This document shows positions 6,207-14,455 of a DNA stretch of 38,782 nt, one piece after another. How positions within the stretch are numbered: the first letter of the stretch is position 1; every line of letters starts with the position of its first letter. Both the position numbers and the translations under genes were made by a program. The notes under the pieces are model-generated. The model did no database searches. It saw nothing but the letters and a program-made list of their open reading frames with translations, and was not told the DNA's origin. The DNA comes from a virus, in the IMG/VR virus record IMGVR_UViG_3300017724_000017, positions 1 to 38,782 of that record; one strand, 5' to 3'.

Positions 6207-6461
6207 GTGCGATTAACTATCAAAAAAGTAAATAAGGCTATTCAAGAAATCGAAGCTGGCTGGGAACTTGTGAAGGGCAACGGCTACTTCTACTGGGTAC
6301 ACGATACTGACATGAGCTACCTCGACATGGAGAGTATCGGTGTGTACCAGCTCAACTTCCTGACACTCGATGAGTGGATAGAAGAGTTCAAAACGCGCAA
6401 ACCAGCCTTCGGGACGTTGGCTTGGTATGACTACGAAAGATCACTTGAGGAGGGAAAATAA
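6207..6461 (+). CDS. Hypothetical early protein, 84 residues, GTG start
   Basis: The start is GTG 6207, placed by TGAGGGAAA (6193-6201), whose TGA is also the stop of the previous gene. An upstream TTG in frame would overlap that site and is unlikely. The protein begins basic (RLTIKKVNKAI), then is aromatic and acidic (YFYWVHDTDMSYLDM, EWIEEFKTRK). Family unknown. The stop overlaps the next ATG (TAATG), so coupling is likely. Confidence 0.65.
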   Translation: MRLTIKKVNKAIQEIEAGWELVKGNGYFYWVHDTDMSYLDMESIGVYQLNFLTLDEWIEEFKTRKPAFGTLAWYDYERSLEEGK

Positions 6462-6844
6462 TGTTACACGTATTTCAAATCAAAGTTACGCAGCACGAAG
6501 CGCACAGCCATGATCCAGCGGTTAAGTTTCGAGTCGCTGCAAAGCAACAGGCACGCAACGATCTCTACTGGAATAACAGAGAAGACTTCAAGTTCGAGCC
6601 TTGGTGGCAGAAATGCTTTACCCATGTTGCCAATGTGGACACTGCCTGTCCTGACGAAGCGTTCCACATTATGAACTTGTGGGGCGAAGAGAACGAAGAG
6701 AAGGTGACCCGCATCGGGCCGCTGCACTCTTTGTCTGTCGGTGACGTGTTGATCGATGAGCTAACCGGCAATGCACTGCTCTGTGCTCCCAGCGGTTGGA
6801 CCGCCATCGATTGGGAATGGAATGACTACGATGATTGCGAGTAA
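6461..6844 (+). CDS. Hypothetical early protein, 127 residues
   Basis: Strong GGAGGGAAA site four nt before the ATG, which overlaps the previous stop. The sequence is acidic in its second half, with the stretch FHIMNLWGEENEEKVTRIG, then HSLSVGDVLIDELTG and a Trp/Asp-rich end (WTAIDWEWNDYDDCE). The SLSVGDV segment resembles a small conserved early phage family I have seen in marine phages, without assigned function. Not assigned here. Confidence 0.65.
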   Translation: MLHVFQIKVTQHEAHSHDPAVKFRVAAKQQARNDLYWNNREDFKFEPWWQKCFTHVANVDTACPDEAFHIMNLWGEENEEKVTRIGPLHSLSVGDVLIDELTGNALLCAPSGWTAIDWEWNDYDDCE

Positions 6845-7013
6845 GCCGGTAATCGAGATCGAACTCGAACCTATAGAAGTTGCCATTCGCAGAGAGCGGC
6901 AGCGGATACAGGACATCGAGTTCGACACTGGGGAAATGCCAAACACTTGGCTAATTGAATTTATGGTCAGCGAACGTGGTCGGGGGATCACTGGCTGGCC
7001 CATTAACTTGTGA
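6822..7013 (+). CDS. Hypothetical early protein, 63 residues
   Basis: Overlaps the end of the previous gene by 23 nt in another frame; ATG 6831 is an alternative start. The sequence has a charged helical look (VIEIELEPIEVAIRRERQRI, then DIEFDTGEMPNTWLIEF). The stop TGA at 7011-7013 is the start of the TGAGGGAAA element for the integrase gene, so the two are probably co-translated. Family unknown. Confidence 0.5.
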   Translation: MTTMIASKPVIEIELEPIEVAIRRERQRIQDIEFDTGEMPNTWLIEFMVSERGRGITGWPINL

Positions 7014-7024
7014 GGGAAAATAAT

Positions 7025-7861
7025 ATGGTTACATTAAAAAAATTCGCGGATGACAATGCTCACCGCATCTGGGAAGGCAAACACTTGACCGACTCAGTTT
7101 CTAAAATCACGCGCCTTTCTGGCTTCAGTAATTTCGGCAACAAAGACATCAACACTTTTGAAGCCGATGACATTTACAACTTTCTGGACCAGCTCAAAGA
7201 TGAAGGGCTGGCCGATGCAACTCTTAATCGCTACACCGCTGCAATCTCATCGCTGTTCAAGTTTGCGGTTGAGAAACGTGTCGTCAAACACGTACCGAAG
7301 GTGCGCTGGAAAAAAGCCAAGAGCAGCCGACCCCGTTACTTCACCACGCAGGAAGTCGATGCGCTGGTCGAACACTTCCGCAGCAGTAAGCATCCGTGGA
7401 TGGCTGACTTCTGTCTGCTGGCTGTAAACACCGGTATGCGTCTAGGCGAAATACTGGCGATCAATAATGATAGCAGCAAGACTTACGGTGAGATATCCAA
7501 GTGCTGCAAATTCATCACGTTGCACGACACCAAGAATGGCGAAGAGCGTTTGGTCCCGCTCAATAAGGATGCCCAGCGTGCACTACAAAACCTGAACAAC
7601 ATGCCGCACTACTACCACAGTCATCGTAAGTTCTACGATGCGTGGGCAGCTGCCAAAGATGAACTGGCGCGGCACGATAAGAACTTTGTTTTCCATGTAC
7701 TCAGACACACTTGTGCTACACGTCTGGCCATGGAGTTCAATGTGGAGCCGATTACCCTAGGTAAAATTCTAGGTCACCGGTCAATGGCGACAACTGCCAA
7801 ATACGTACATGCCCAGCCCAACAGTATTGCTGCGGTCATGGCTAACCTTGAAAAACGATAG
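7025..7861 (+). CDS. int: Tyrosine recombinase / integrase
   Basis: 278 residues; site-specific strand exchange through a Tyr-DNA intermediate. Residues ~1-95 are the helical SAM-like core-binding domain. The catalytic domain carries the full set: Arg139 (NTGMRLGE), Lys170 (TKNGEER), His224-Arg227 (HVLRHT), His251 (LGHRS) and Tyr260 (AKYVHA). The start is ATG 7025 after TGAGGGAAA (7011-7019); the upstream GTG is part of that site. It lies in the early operon upstream of the RNA polymerase gene, as in other integrase-bearing T7-like phages. The likely target is the tRNA-like attP at 4833-4875. No repressor or excisionase is recognised nearby. Confidence 0.95.
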   Translation: MVTLKKFADDNAHRIWEGKHLTDSVSKITRLSGFSNFGNKDINTFEADDIYNFLDQLKDEGLADATLNRYTAAISSLFKFAVEKRVVKHVPKVRWKKAKSSRPRYFTTQEVDALVEHFRSSKHPWMADFCLLAVNTGMRLGEILAINNDSSKTYGEISKCCKFITLHDTKNGEERLVPLNKDAQRALQNLNNMPHYYHSHRKFYDAWAAAKDELARHDKNFVFHVLRHTCATRLAMEFNVEPITLGKILGHRSMATTAKYVHAQPNSIAAVMANLEKR

Positions 7862-7871
7862 AGGGAAAATC

Positions 7872-8102
7872 ATGCAACAGACATTTAGTGAAATACCCAG
7901 CCTGTTAGAGTTCGAGAAAATGTTAGACCGTCACGATTGGACGTATTACATGAGTGACGATTTCAACAAGTACCGTCAGGGCCAAGAGTTCAGTCGGTTT
8001 CTTGAAGGCGTGCTTGAGACAGGTGGACCTGAGTACGAAAAAATGTACAGGGCGAAACTTAAATACTACACAACACCACGGGAGGTGCGTAATGGACAGT
8101 AA
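7872..8102 (+). CDS. Hypothetical early protein, 76 residues
   Basis: AGAGGGAAA (overlapping the integrase stop TAG) precedes ATG 7872; an upstream start would lie inside int. Acidic and aromatic protein (LLEFEKMLDRHDWTYYMSDD, FSRFLEGVLETGGPEYEKMY). No family recognised. It could be an excisionase by size and position after int, but it shows no clear winged-helix motif and is not basic. Overlaps the next gene by 11 nt. Confidence 0.6.
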   Translation: MQQTFSEIPSLLEFEKMLDRHDWTYYMSDDFNKYRQGQEFSRFLEGVLETGGPEYEKMYRAKLKYYTTPREVRNGQ

Positions 8103-8412
8103 TTGGAAAAAGCATTTGGTAAATGAGGCACTGAAACTGGACGGAAAGGCTCAGTGTGAAATCCATAACAATGACGAGCCAGTAGTTTTCGATTACACCC
8201 GCATTGTTGACAGTGTGGACGGTGTTATCGATATGTTGGAGCTGGCGATCACGCAGAGTTTGCGCGAAGTTCACCTCTGTCGTCATCTAGACAGAGAAGG
8301 TGAAGCAATAAAAGAGTGTCTTAACGAAGGTATCCAGCGCATCGAGAGTCAGTTGGAAACCTTGCGTGGTGTATCGAGACAGGTAGATAACTCTTTGAAA
8401 CCTGTGCAATAA
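8092..8412 (+). CDS. Hypothetical early protein, 106 residues
   Basis: Start ATG 8092 after GGGAGGTGCGTA; the longer upstream frame lacks a ribosome-binding site and overlaps the previous gene fully. The protein is helical and charged (VDGVIDMLELAITQSLREVHLC, ECLNEGIQRIESQLETL). No family recognised. It is the last gene before the terminator at 8441. Confidence 0.6.
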   Translation: MDSNWKKHLVNEALKLDGKAQCEIHNNDEPVVFDYTRIVDSVDGVIDMLELAITQSLREVHLCRHLDREGEAIKECLNEGIQRIESQLETLRGVSRQVDNSLKPVQ

Positions 8413-8440
8413 ATTCCCCCTTAGCAATCCGCTAAACTTC

Positions 8441-8466
8441 GGCCCCCTTTGCGGGGCCTTTTTTAT
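8441..8466 (+). terminator. Rho-independent terminator ending the early block
   Basis: GGCCCC (8441-8446) and GGGGCC (8453-8458) form a stem with a 6-nt loop, followed by TTTTTTAT. It lies between the last early gene and the promoter of the RNA polymerase gene. Confidence 0.88.
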
Positions 8467-8552
8467 TCACAAATCTTTAACTTTGGGGCGGTAGAAAAAT
8501 ATTTCTGTTTCATTATGATTCAGTTCCAGACGATCATGCTCTGGGGCAGCGG

Positions 8553-8579
8553 ATTATTTTTGTCCACCCTTAGAATATA
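8553..8579 (+). promoter_or_regulatory. Phage RNA polymerase promoter (copy 2), before the polymerase gene
   Basis: GATTATTTTTGTCCACCCTT (from 8552) is identical over 20 nt to the site at 18280. Its right part through TAGAATATA is identical to the site at 11273. It lies 27 nt before the polymerase start codon, implying the polymerase drives its own gene. Confidence 0.8.
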
Positions 8580-8606
8580 TAACCATGCGTAAATGAGGGC
8601 ATCAGC

Positions 8607-11090
8607 ATGAATACATCTGGCGATATCGCTACGCAGATACTGCGTGAGCAACGAATGTTTGACCAAGGTAGAGAAAGGTATCTCAACCGACAAGAAGGTA
8701 GCCTGAAGCCTTCTACTCAGAACAACCCCCACCGACTTATAACTGATGCTTTACCTAAAGTTGCTGAAGGTTTGACCGCAGCAATCGAAAGTGAGCAGGA
8801 GAGCAAAGGTCGAGGCAGAAAGTATGCTTGGTATTACGACATTAAGAATCTAGATGTCGATCTACTGGCTTACATTGGTCTGAATACATGTATGGATAGT
8901 GTCTCAGTCAACGGTACTCTCACGTCTACCCTGACCAAGATCGGCAAGCGTGTCGAACTTGAGATATGGGCAGCGGGACTACAAGAGCACGATAAGAAAC
9001 TTGCGTCACGCATAGAGCAAAAAGTGACCAAGGATCACAACGCAGAAGTCTACCGAATCAAGGCGGCTAAGATCATCGCTAAGAAGGCCGGTTACGATGC
9101 GAGTGCTTGGACTGAAGAAAGACGTACTAAGGTAGCAGTACCTATTATGAATGCAGTCTTAGAGCATTCTGGTGTCTTTGAGGTGTGGGAGCAGGAGCGT
9201 GCCAAGAGAACAATCAGGCGCGTAGGTTTAACTCTAGAGGCTAGTACACGTCTTGCAGAGATGGACTTCCATTGCAGCTGGCAGGAGCCTATCTTAGCTC
9301 CACTAATCGTCCCACCAAAGCCGTGGTCTGCCCATAACACTGGGTGCTATTTGGACCCTGTGACAGCGTCTATGGTCCCTCTGGTCAGAGGTGCTAGTGA
9401 CGAGCAAGTGGACATCATCAAACACCAGTTTAAGAAAGGTATACCCCTGTACGTTGAAGCAGTAAATGCGATCCAAGCTACTCCCCTGACTGTCAATACT
9501 TATGTACTCGATGCAGTTCAGTGGTGCTGGCAAGAATCAAAGTCATTTAAAAAGTTTCCCCGCAGAGAGTCTCTGGAGCACATGAAGAAACCAGAGAATT
9601 GGGATGACATGGATCAGTACGAACGTAAAGGATGGAGTCTGGAGGCCAGAGAGGTGCGCGAGAAAAACCGCGAGATCGATGGCAGCAGAGCAACCATGAT
9701 GCAGGACCTTATGACTGCGTCTGAGCTCGCTACTTTTGAAGAGTTCTACCTAGGCTGGAATTTTGATAAGCGAGGTAGAGCATACCCAGTGAGTCACTTC
9801 AGCTATCACCGTGACGACCACATCAAGGCCCTGTTCAATCTGAAGCGTGGCCGCAAGATGGACGAGAGTGCAGTCAACTGGTTAGCAGTTCACGTAGCCA
9901 ACACTGGTGACTTTGGCAAAATCAGTAAGCAGCCACTGGACAGTCGTATTGCATGGGTAGAAGAAAACTCAGAGAAACTGTATCGAGTCGGGCGCGACAT
10001 TGTAGGAACTTTTGAATACTGGTCTTCAGCTGACAAGCCGTTCCAGTTTCTGGCAGCGTGCCATGAGCTGGCAAACTATATCGATGACCCTGAGTATGCC
10101 TGTGCTTTACCTCCGCAACTGGACGGAACCAACTCTGGTGTACAGCACTACAGTGCCGCATCACTCAACCACAGCGATGGTGTCATGGTGAACCTTGTGC
10201 CTAGTGATAAGCCGCAAGATATCTACCAGAGTGTTGCTGATAATGTAGTTTGTAAACTTAATGAATCAAAAGATGAAAAAGCAAAACTGTGGCTGGACTA
10301 TGGCGTATATCGATCAACGGTAAAGAGAAACACCATGACCTATGGATACTCCAGCGGTAAGTTTGGTTTTGCAGAGCAGTTGTACGAAGACATCATGCGA
10401 CCACTGCAAGATGACGTGATGCGTAAAACTTTGAAGCAGCACCCTTTTGGAAAGACTGCCAGAGAGCAGAAACAGGCGTGCATGTTCTTAGCGATGTTGA
10501 ACTACGATGCTGTGCAGTCTGTTATTAATAGTGCTGCCCAAGGCATGGCGTTTTTCCAGAATGTTACTGGTGCTCTGGCACACGAAAATAAAGCAGTGCA
10601 TTTTGAAACACCGGTCGGCTTCCCGATGATCCAGCAATACCATCAGTGGGATATCAAAAAGATAAAAATCTATTTGTATGATCGGGATGCAAAAGTATTG
10701 CACCGGACGCAAATCAGTTTACGCACCAAGCCATCCAAGAAAGTTGATAAGAGAAAAAGTAAAGCAGCCGTGAGTCCGAATGTCATCCATTCGATGGACT
10801 CTGCTCATTTACTTGCGACTGTCTTACTGGCAAAAGATAACGGTGTAAGAGACTTCTTTATGATCCACGACAGTTTCGGAACGATACCGGCAGACACGGA
10901 CGCGATGTATCAATCGGTACGCATGACCTTCATAGACATCTACAAGGATTGGTGTCTTTACGAAAGTTTCTGGAAACAGGCAACGAGTAGATTGTCGTAC
11001 AGCGGCCTTAAACGGTTAGAGAAAAAGATACCGGATAAAGGCAAACTCGACATCGACAAAGTCATGGAGAGCGAATATTGTTTTAGCTAA
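8607..11090 (+). CDS. Single-subunit DNA-directed RNA polymerase, T7 type
   Basis: 827 residues (T7: 883). It transcribes phage genes from short phage-specific promoters. Catalytic residues are all visible: Asp506 (LDGTNSGVQHYSA), Lys573 and Tyr581 in STVKRNTMTYGYSSGKFGF with the T7 spacing of eight, and Asp755 in MIHDSFGTIPAD. The C-terminus ends YCFS where T7 has FAFA, the 'foot' at the active site. The N-terminal promoter-binding region is diverged and shorter. GAGGG lies before ATG 8607. A promoter of the family it probably recognises is just upstream (8553), so autoactivation is likely, with first copies made by host polymerase reading through. The gene stands between a terminator and the replication genes. 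Confidence 0.97.
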   Translation: MNTSGDIATQILREQRMFDQGRERYLNRQEGSLKPSTQNNPHRLITDALPKVAEGLTAAIESEQESKGRGRKYAWYYDIKNLDVDLLAYIGLNTCMDSVSVNGTLTSTLTKIGKRVELEIWAAGLQEHDKKLASRIEQKVTKDHNAEVYRIKAAKIIAKKAGYDASAWTEERRTKVAVPIMNAVLEHSGVFEVWEQERAKRTIRRVGLTLEASTRLAEMDFHCSWQEPILAPLIVPPKPWSAHNTGCYLDPVTASMVPLVRGASDEQVDIIKHQFKKGIPLYVEAVNAIQATPLTVNTYVLDAVQWCWQESKSFKKFPRRESLEHMKKPENWDDMDQYERKGWSLEAREVREKNREIDGSRATMMQDLMTASELATFEEFYLGWNFDKRGRAYPVSHFSYHRDDHIKALFNLKRGRKMDESAVNWLAVHVANTGDFGKISKQPLDSRIAWVEENSEKLYRVGRDIVGTFEYWSSADKPFQFLAACHELANYIDDPEYACALPPQLDGTNSGVQHYSAASLNHSDGVMVNLVPSDKPQDIYQSVADNVVCKLNESKDEKAKLWLDYGVYRSTVKRNTMTYGYSSGKFGFAEQLYEDIMRPLQDDVMRKTLKQHPFGKTAREQKQACMFLAMLNYDAVQSVINSAAQGMAFFQNVTGALAHENKAVHFETPVGFPMIQQYHQWDIKKIKIYLYDRDAKVLHRTQISLRTKPSKKVDKRKSKAAVSPNVIHSMDSAHLLATVLLAKDNGVRDFFMIHDSFGTIPADTDAMYQSVRMTFIDIYKDWCLYESFWKQATSRLSYSGLKRLEKKIPDKGKLDIDKVMESEYCFS

Positions 11091-11101
11091 TTGGAGTCCC
11101 C

Positions 11102-11272
11102 ATGGAAAATATGAAGCATTACCAACTGCGACACATTCCTATCCGACAGCTCAACAACAAGAGGCTGCACGCCTTAACCGAAAAGCAAATTAAAGATGCA
11201 ATCAACCAGAACAAGGTCCCTGTGACGCTGCAACAGATGCTGATCAGGGAACTGGTCTGGCGATCAATTTAA
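11102..11272 (+). CDS. Hypothetical 56-residue basic protein
   Basis: A short frame eleven nt after the polymerase stop, with TTGGAGTCCCC before the ATG. It is basic and Gln-rich (MKHYQLRHIPIRQLNNKRL, IKDAINQNKVPVTLQQMLIREL) and predicted helical. The stop TAA lies at the edge of the phage promoter at 11273. Unknown function; by size it could modulate host or phage polymerase. Confidence 0.55.
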   Translation: MENMKHYQLRHIPIRQLNNKRLHALTEKQIKDAINQNKVPVTLQQMLIRELVWRSI

Positions 11273-11293
11273 TTTGTCCACCCTTAGAATATA
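11273..11293 (+). promoter_or_regulatory. Phage RNA polymerase promoter (copy 3), before replication genes
   Basis: Identical over 21 nt to 8559-8579 (begins TTTGTCCACCC, ends AGAATATA). Lies 19 nt before ATG 11312 and drives the SSB-to-nucleotide-metabolism block. Confidence 0.8.
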
Positions 11294-11311
11294 GCAACAA
11301 GGTAAAAAACC

Positions 11312-11482
11312 ATGCACCCCCGTGAACGAGTGCTGGGACTCGCTTCCTTACTTTACAAACAAGGTAAGCCATACCCTGCACGCCTTATTCTTGAAGCAAG
11401 AAGATTGGGAATAAAACTCCCGAAACCTAAATCCCTAAACGAAAACAAGGAGACAACAAATGGCTCAAGCCAATCGAGTTAA
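11312..11482 (+). CDS. Hypothetical 56-residue protein before SSB
   Basis: AAGGTAAAAAACC precedes ATG 11312, just downstream of the promoter. The sequence is basic (RERVLGLASLLYKQGKPYPA, RLILEARRLGIKLPKPKS) and overlaps the first 23 nt of SSB in another frame. No family recognised. Moderate confidence because of its short length. Confidence 0.5.
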   Translation: MHPRERVLGLASLLYKQGKPYPARLILEARRLGIKLPKPKSLNENKETTNGSSQSS

Positions 11483-12014
11483 ATTCACCAGCACAAAAGG
11501 CCGCGCACAGTACCCATGGCTCAACAAGCCAGACACTGCGTTCGGTGCTGAACCCAAGTACAAAACCAACCTCATTGTCGAGGACGGTGCTGCACTTGAA
11601 CAGGCATGTCGTGATCTGGCAGCAGCTGAGTTCGGACCCAAAGCTGACAAAGCTAGAATGCCGTTCGATGCCGATCCAGACACCGGTGAAACTATTTTCA
11701 AAGCCAAGAGCAAGTACGCGCCATCTTTTTTTGATGCTACAGGCAATCCGATATCTGGAAAGCAAATACCATCAATCTGGGGCGGCAGTGTGATTCGAGT
11801 CGGTGGATTTATTTCGCCTTACTCAGTATCAGGCAGCGTAGGAGTTTCTCTTCAGCTGACGCGAGTCCAAGTTATCGAGCCAGTATCTTCTGGTGGTGAT
11901 GGCGATGGATTTGAAGCGGTAGAAGGTGGATTCATAGCGGCTGAAGTAACTGAGGAGCAACTCAATGAAGAGCAAGTACTGGCAACGGAGACGGAATCAG
12001 CCGACCGTTTCTAA
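11460..12014 (+). CDS. Single-stranded DNA-binding protein, T7 gp2.5-like
   Basis: 184 residues; coats ssDNA and contacts polymerase and helicase at the replication fork. The body (KGRAQYPWLNKPDT, EPKYKTNLIVED, GKQIPSIWGGSVIRVGGFISPY, VGVSLQLTRVQVI) matches the phage OB-fold SSB family. The C-terminal tail is acidic (EVTEEQLNEEQVLATETESADRF) and ends in Phe, as in T7 gp2.5 where the terminal Phe mediates protein contacts. AAGGAGACAACAA precedes the ATG. The 3' end overlaps endonuclease I by 50 nt. Confidence 0.9.
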   Translation: MAQANRVKFTSTKGRAQYPWLNKPDTAFGAEPKYKTNLIVEDGAALEQACRDLAAAEFGPKADKARMPFDADPDTGETIFKAKSKYAPSFFDATGNPISGKQIPSIWGGSVIRVGGFISPYSVSGSVGVSLQLTRVQVIEPVSSGGDGDGFEAVEGGFIAAEVTEEQLNEEQVLATETESADRF

Positions 12015-12420
12015 GAGCGGCAACCGGTTAAAGGAGATCGGTATTCGCCACGGTTTTAGAAGTGGACTAGAAGACAAGATAGCCAAGCAGATTACAGACG
12101 CTGGGTTAGAGTGCTGCTACGAAACTGACAAGATCGAATACACGGTTCCTGAGCGCAATGCTAAATACACACCGGATTTTAAGCTGCCTAAAAAGGGCGG
12201 CTTTTTTTATGTCGAGACTAAGGGCATCTGGGATACAGCAGACAGGCAAAAACATTTGCTGATCAAAGAGCAACACCCTGACATCGACATACGGTTCGTG
12301 TTTAGCAATTGCAACACCAAACTCTACAAAGGATCGAAGACAACGTATGCAGCCTACTGTGAAAAGTACGGTTTTATGTACGCTTGTAAAACGATCCCTG
12401 ATGAGTGGCTGGCTGAATAG
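11965..12420 (+). CDS. Endonuclease I, Holliday-junction resolvase, T7 gp3-like
   Basis: 151 residues; cuts branched DNA before packaging and helps degrade host DNA in T7. Family motifs with catalytic residues: Glu36 (GFRSGLEDKIAKQ), Asp71 (YTPDFKLP), Glu84 and Lys86 (FYVETKGIW), followed by KHLLIKEQHPDIDIRFVF and TKLYKGSKT. The Glu-Asp gap of 35 equals that of T7. The ATG is placed by GAGGAG; the overlap with SSB is unusually long but the homology supports the frame. The N-terminal extension is basic. Confidence 0.95.
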   Translation: MKSKYWQRRRNQPTVSKSGNRLKEIGIRHGFRSGLEDKIAKQITDAGLECCYETDKIEYTVPERNAKYTPDFKLPKKGGFFYVETKGIWDTADRQKHLLIKEQHPDIDIRFVFSNCNTKLYKGSKTTYAAYCEKYGFMYACKTIPDEWLAE

Positions 12421-12436
12421 TCAGTTAAGGAGAGCG

Positions 12437-12478
12437 GGGCAGTCATCTTTTTAGACGGGGGTGGCTGCCCTTTTTTAT
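12437..12478 (+). terminator. Rho-independent terminator between endonuclease and primase-helicase
   Basis: GGGCAG (12437-12442) pairs with CTGCCC (12465-12470), followed by TTTTTTATTT. The loop is long (22 nt), so it may act as a partial terminator or attenuator within the replication operon. Confidence 0.72.
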
Positions 12479-12497
12479 TTGTTATGAGGGAAGCGCA

Positions 12498-14117
12498 ATG
12501 TTAGAGAAGCATCATAAGCAAGGCGAAAGTAATTTCGTAAGGCACACCAATTGTGTGCATTGCGGCAGCAAAGATAACTGCGCGGAGTATGACGATGGTC
12601 ACACGTTTTGTTTCGGCTGCCAGACATATACCAGCGGTGATGGTGAAATCAAGAAAGATCAAGAAATCAAAACACCCAGCCGCACTGAGAAGAATTTAAT
12701 CTATGGCGATATTACTGCACTGAGTAAGCGGGAGATTTCGGAAGCAACGTGCAGAAAATTCGGATACGAAGTCGGAGAGTACCAAGGCCGACCGGTCCAG
12801 ATAGCAAACTACCGTAACGACCACGGTGAAATAGTCGCACAGAAAATACGTGACGCTAATAAGAACTTTACGATCTTAGGTGACGCAAAAGAGATGGGCC
12901 TGTTCGGTCAGCATCTTTGGACCACCGGCAAGAAACTTATTGTCTGCGAAGGTGAGATCGATTGCCTGAGTGTCAGTCAGGTGCAGAAGAATAAGTACCC
13001 AGTTGTGTCTTTACCCAACGGAGCACAGTCATCCAAGAAAGCCCTGATGAGAGCATGGGATTGGCTGGACGGTTTTGCTGAGATCATCCTGATGTTTGAC
13101 CAAGATGAGGCTGGCCAGAAAGCCGCTTTAGAATGTGCCGAAGCATTGCCTGTCGGCAAGGTGAAGATCGCCAAGCTGGCATACAAGGATGCAAATGAGG
13201 CACTACAGAAAGGCGCAGAGTCAGAGATCATCGATGCAATCTGGAGAGCCAAAGATTGGCGGCCAGACGGCATTGTCAGCAGTAGCGATCTACTAGAAGA
13301 AATGCTGGCTGATGATGATGAGTCGAGCACTGTCAGTTACCCCTACCCGAAACTTAATGAGATAACCAAGGGTATCCGACCAGCGACTCTGGTAACAATC
13401 TGTGCCGGTAGCGGTGTCGGTAAGTCAACTCTGGTTTCAGAGATTGCCTACCACCTCCACACCAACGAACAAAAGATCGGCATGTTGATGCTCGAAGAAT
13501 CCGAACTGAGAACGATGCGAGGAATCTGTGGGCTGCACTTAAATAAAAACATAGTTCAAGATGCCAGCTGTGCAACTAAAGACGAAGTAAGAGCAGCACA
13601 CAATGAACTCTTTCGAGAGCATGACGTGCAATTGTTCAAACACTTCGGCAGCACCTCTCTTGAGATAATCTGTAACCGCATCCAATACATGGTGAAAGCC
13701 ATGGGCTGCACCCACATTATTCTTGATCATATTTCTATTGTGGTCAGTGGCCTTACCGGTGGAGTTACAGATGAGAGGCGATTGATCGACCACTGTATGA
13801 CGGTCCTTCGGCAGCTGGTTCAAGAACTCAACATCACTTTGTTTCTGGTGAGTCATCTGACTCGACCGCAAGGTGTAGGACATGAGGCTGGCGGTAAAGT
13901 CTCACTGTCTCAACTACGAGGCTCACACAGTCTCGCTCAACTCAGCGACCAATGTATCGGGATGCAAGTGAACCCCGATGATCCTAGTGACGATACCCGT
14001 GACCTAGTTGTTTTAAAGAACAGGTTCACTGGTCAAGTCGGCTGGGCTGGTCGCCTTAAATACCATCGGGATACGGGTAGGCTGATCGATGCCAACTTCG
14101 ATGATGTCCCTTTCTAA
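12498..14117 (+). CDS. Primase-helicase, T7 gp4-like
   Basis: 539 residues; makes RNA primers and unwinds DNA at the fork as a hexamer. The N-terminal zinc finger has Cys19, Cys22, Cys38 and Cys41 (CVHCG...FCFGC). The TOPRIM primase core has EGEID at Glu151 and FDQDEAG. The RecA-like helicase has Walker A GSGVGKST (Lys309), Walker B IILDHISIV and SHLTRPQG. TGAGGGAAG precedes the ATG. A short helicase-only form, as in T7, is not obvious. It sits after a terminator and before the polymerase genes. Confidence 0.96.
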   Translation: MLEKHHKQGESNFVRHTNCVHCGSKDNCAEYDDGHTFCFGCQTYTSGDGEIKKDQEIKTPSRTEKNLIYGDITALSKREISEATCRKFGYEVGEYQGRPVQIANYRNDHGEIVAQKIRDANKNFTILGDAKEMGLFGQHLWTTGKKLIVCEGEIDCLSVSQVQKNKYPVVSLPNGAQSSKKALMRAWDWLDGFAEIILMFDQDEAGQKAALECAEALPVGKVKIAKLAYKDANEALQKGAESEIIDAIWRAKDWRPDGIVSSSDLLEEMLADDDESSTVSYPYPKLNEITKGIRPATLVTICAGSGVGKSTLVSEIAYHLHTNEQKIGMLMLEESELRTMRGICGLHLNKNIVQDASCATKDEVRAAHNELFREHDVQLFKHFGSTSLEIICNRIQYMVKAMGCTHIILDHISIVVSGLTGGVTDERRLIDHCMTVLRQLVQELNITLFLVSHLTRPQGVGHEAGGKVSLSQLRGSHSLAQLSDQCIGMQVNPDDPSDDTRDLVVLKNRFTGQVGWAGRLKYHRDTGRLIDANFDDVPF

Positions 14118-14140
14118 ATCGATAACAAAAGGAAAGCACA

Positions 14141-14455
14141 ATGACTAAATTAGAAAAAGACTTTATGGAGTTCCATAGCGAGAACCCCCACGTTTATGAA
14201 TTGTTCAAGCGTTACACCAAAGCAGCACTGAGTACCGGCAGAACGTCCTACTCAGCTAAAGCTATCTTCGAGAGAATCCGCTGGCACACCGACATCGAAA
14301 CTAATGAGTCGCTGGGATTCAAACTTAACAACAATCACTGTCCCTACTACACCAGAATGTTCGCTGCACAGTTCCCAAACCAAGCGAATTTCTTCAGGAC
14401 CAGAGTGCTGGCAACTGAGCGAGTAGGGAGCCAGCAACATGCGTTTAATATTTGA
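14141..14455 (+). CDS. Conserved hypothetical, 104 residues, before DNA polymerase
   Basis: Follows AAAGGAAAGCACA. The pattern EKDFMEFHSENPHVYELFKRY ... AKAIFERIRWHTDIETN ... FKLNNNHCPYYTRMFAAQFPN ... FFRTRVLATE matches a small helical protein family common in phages and prophages that I recall as unassigned. It overlaps DNA polymerase by 17 nt, so coupling is likely. Its replication-operon context suggests a DNA-related role; not proven. Confidence 0.75.
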   Translation: MTKLEKDFMEFHSENPHVYELFKRYTKAALSTGRTSYSAKAIFERIRWHTDIETNESLGFKLNNNHCPYYTRMFAAQFPNQANFFRTRVLATERVGSQQHAFNI

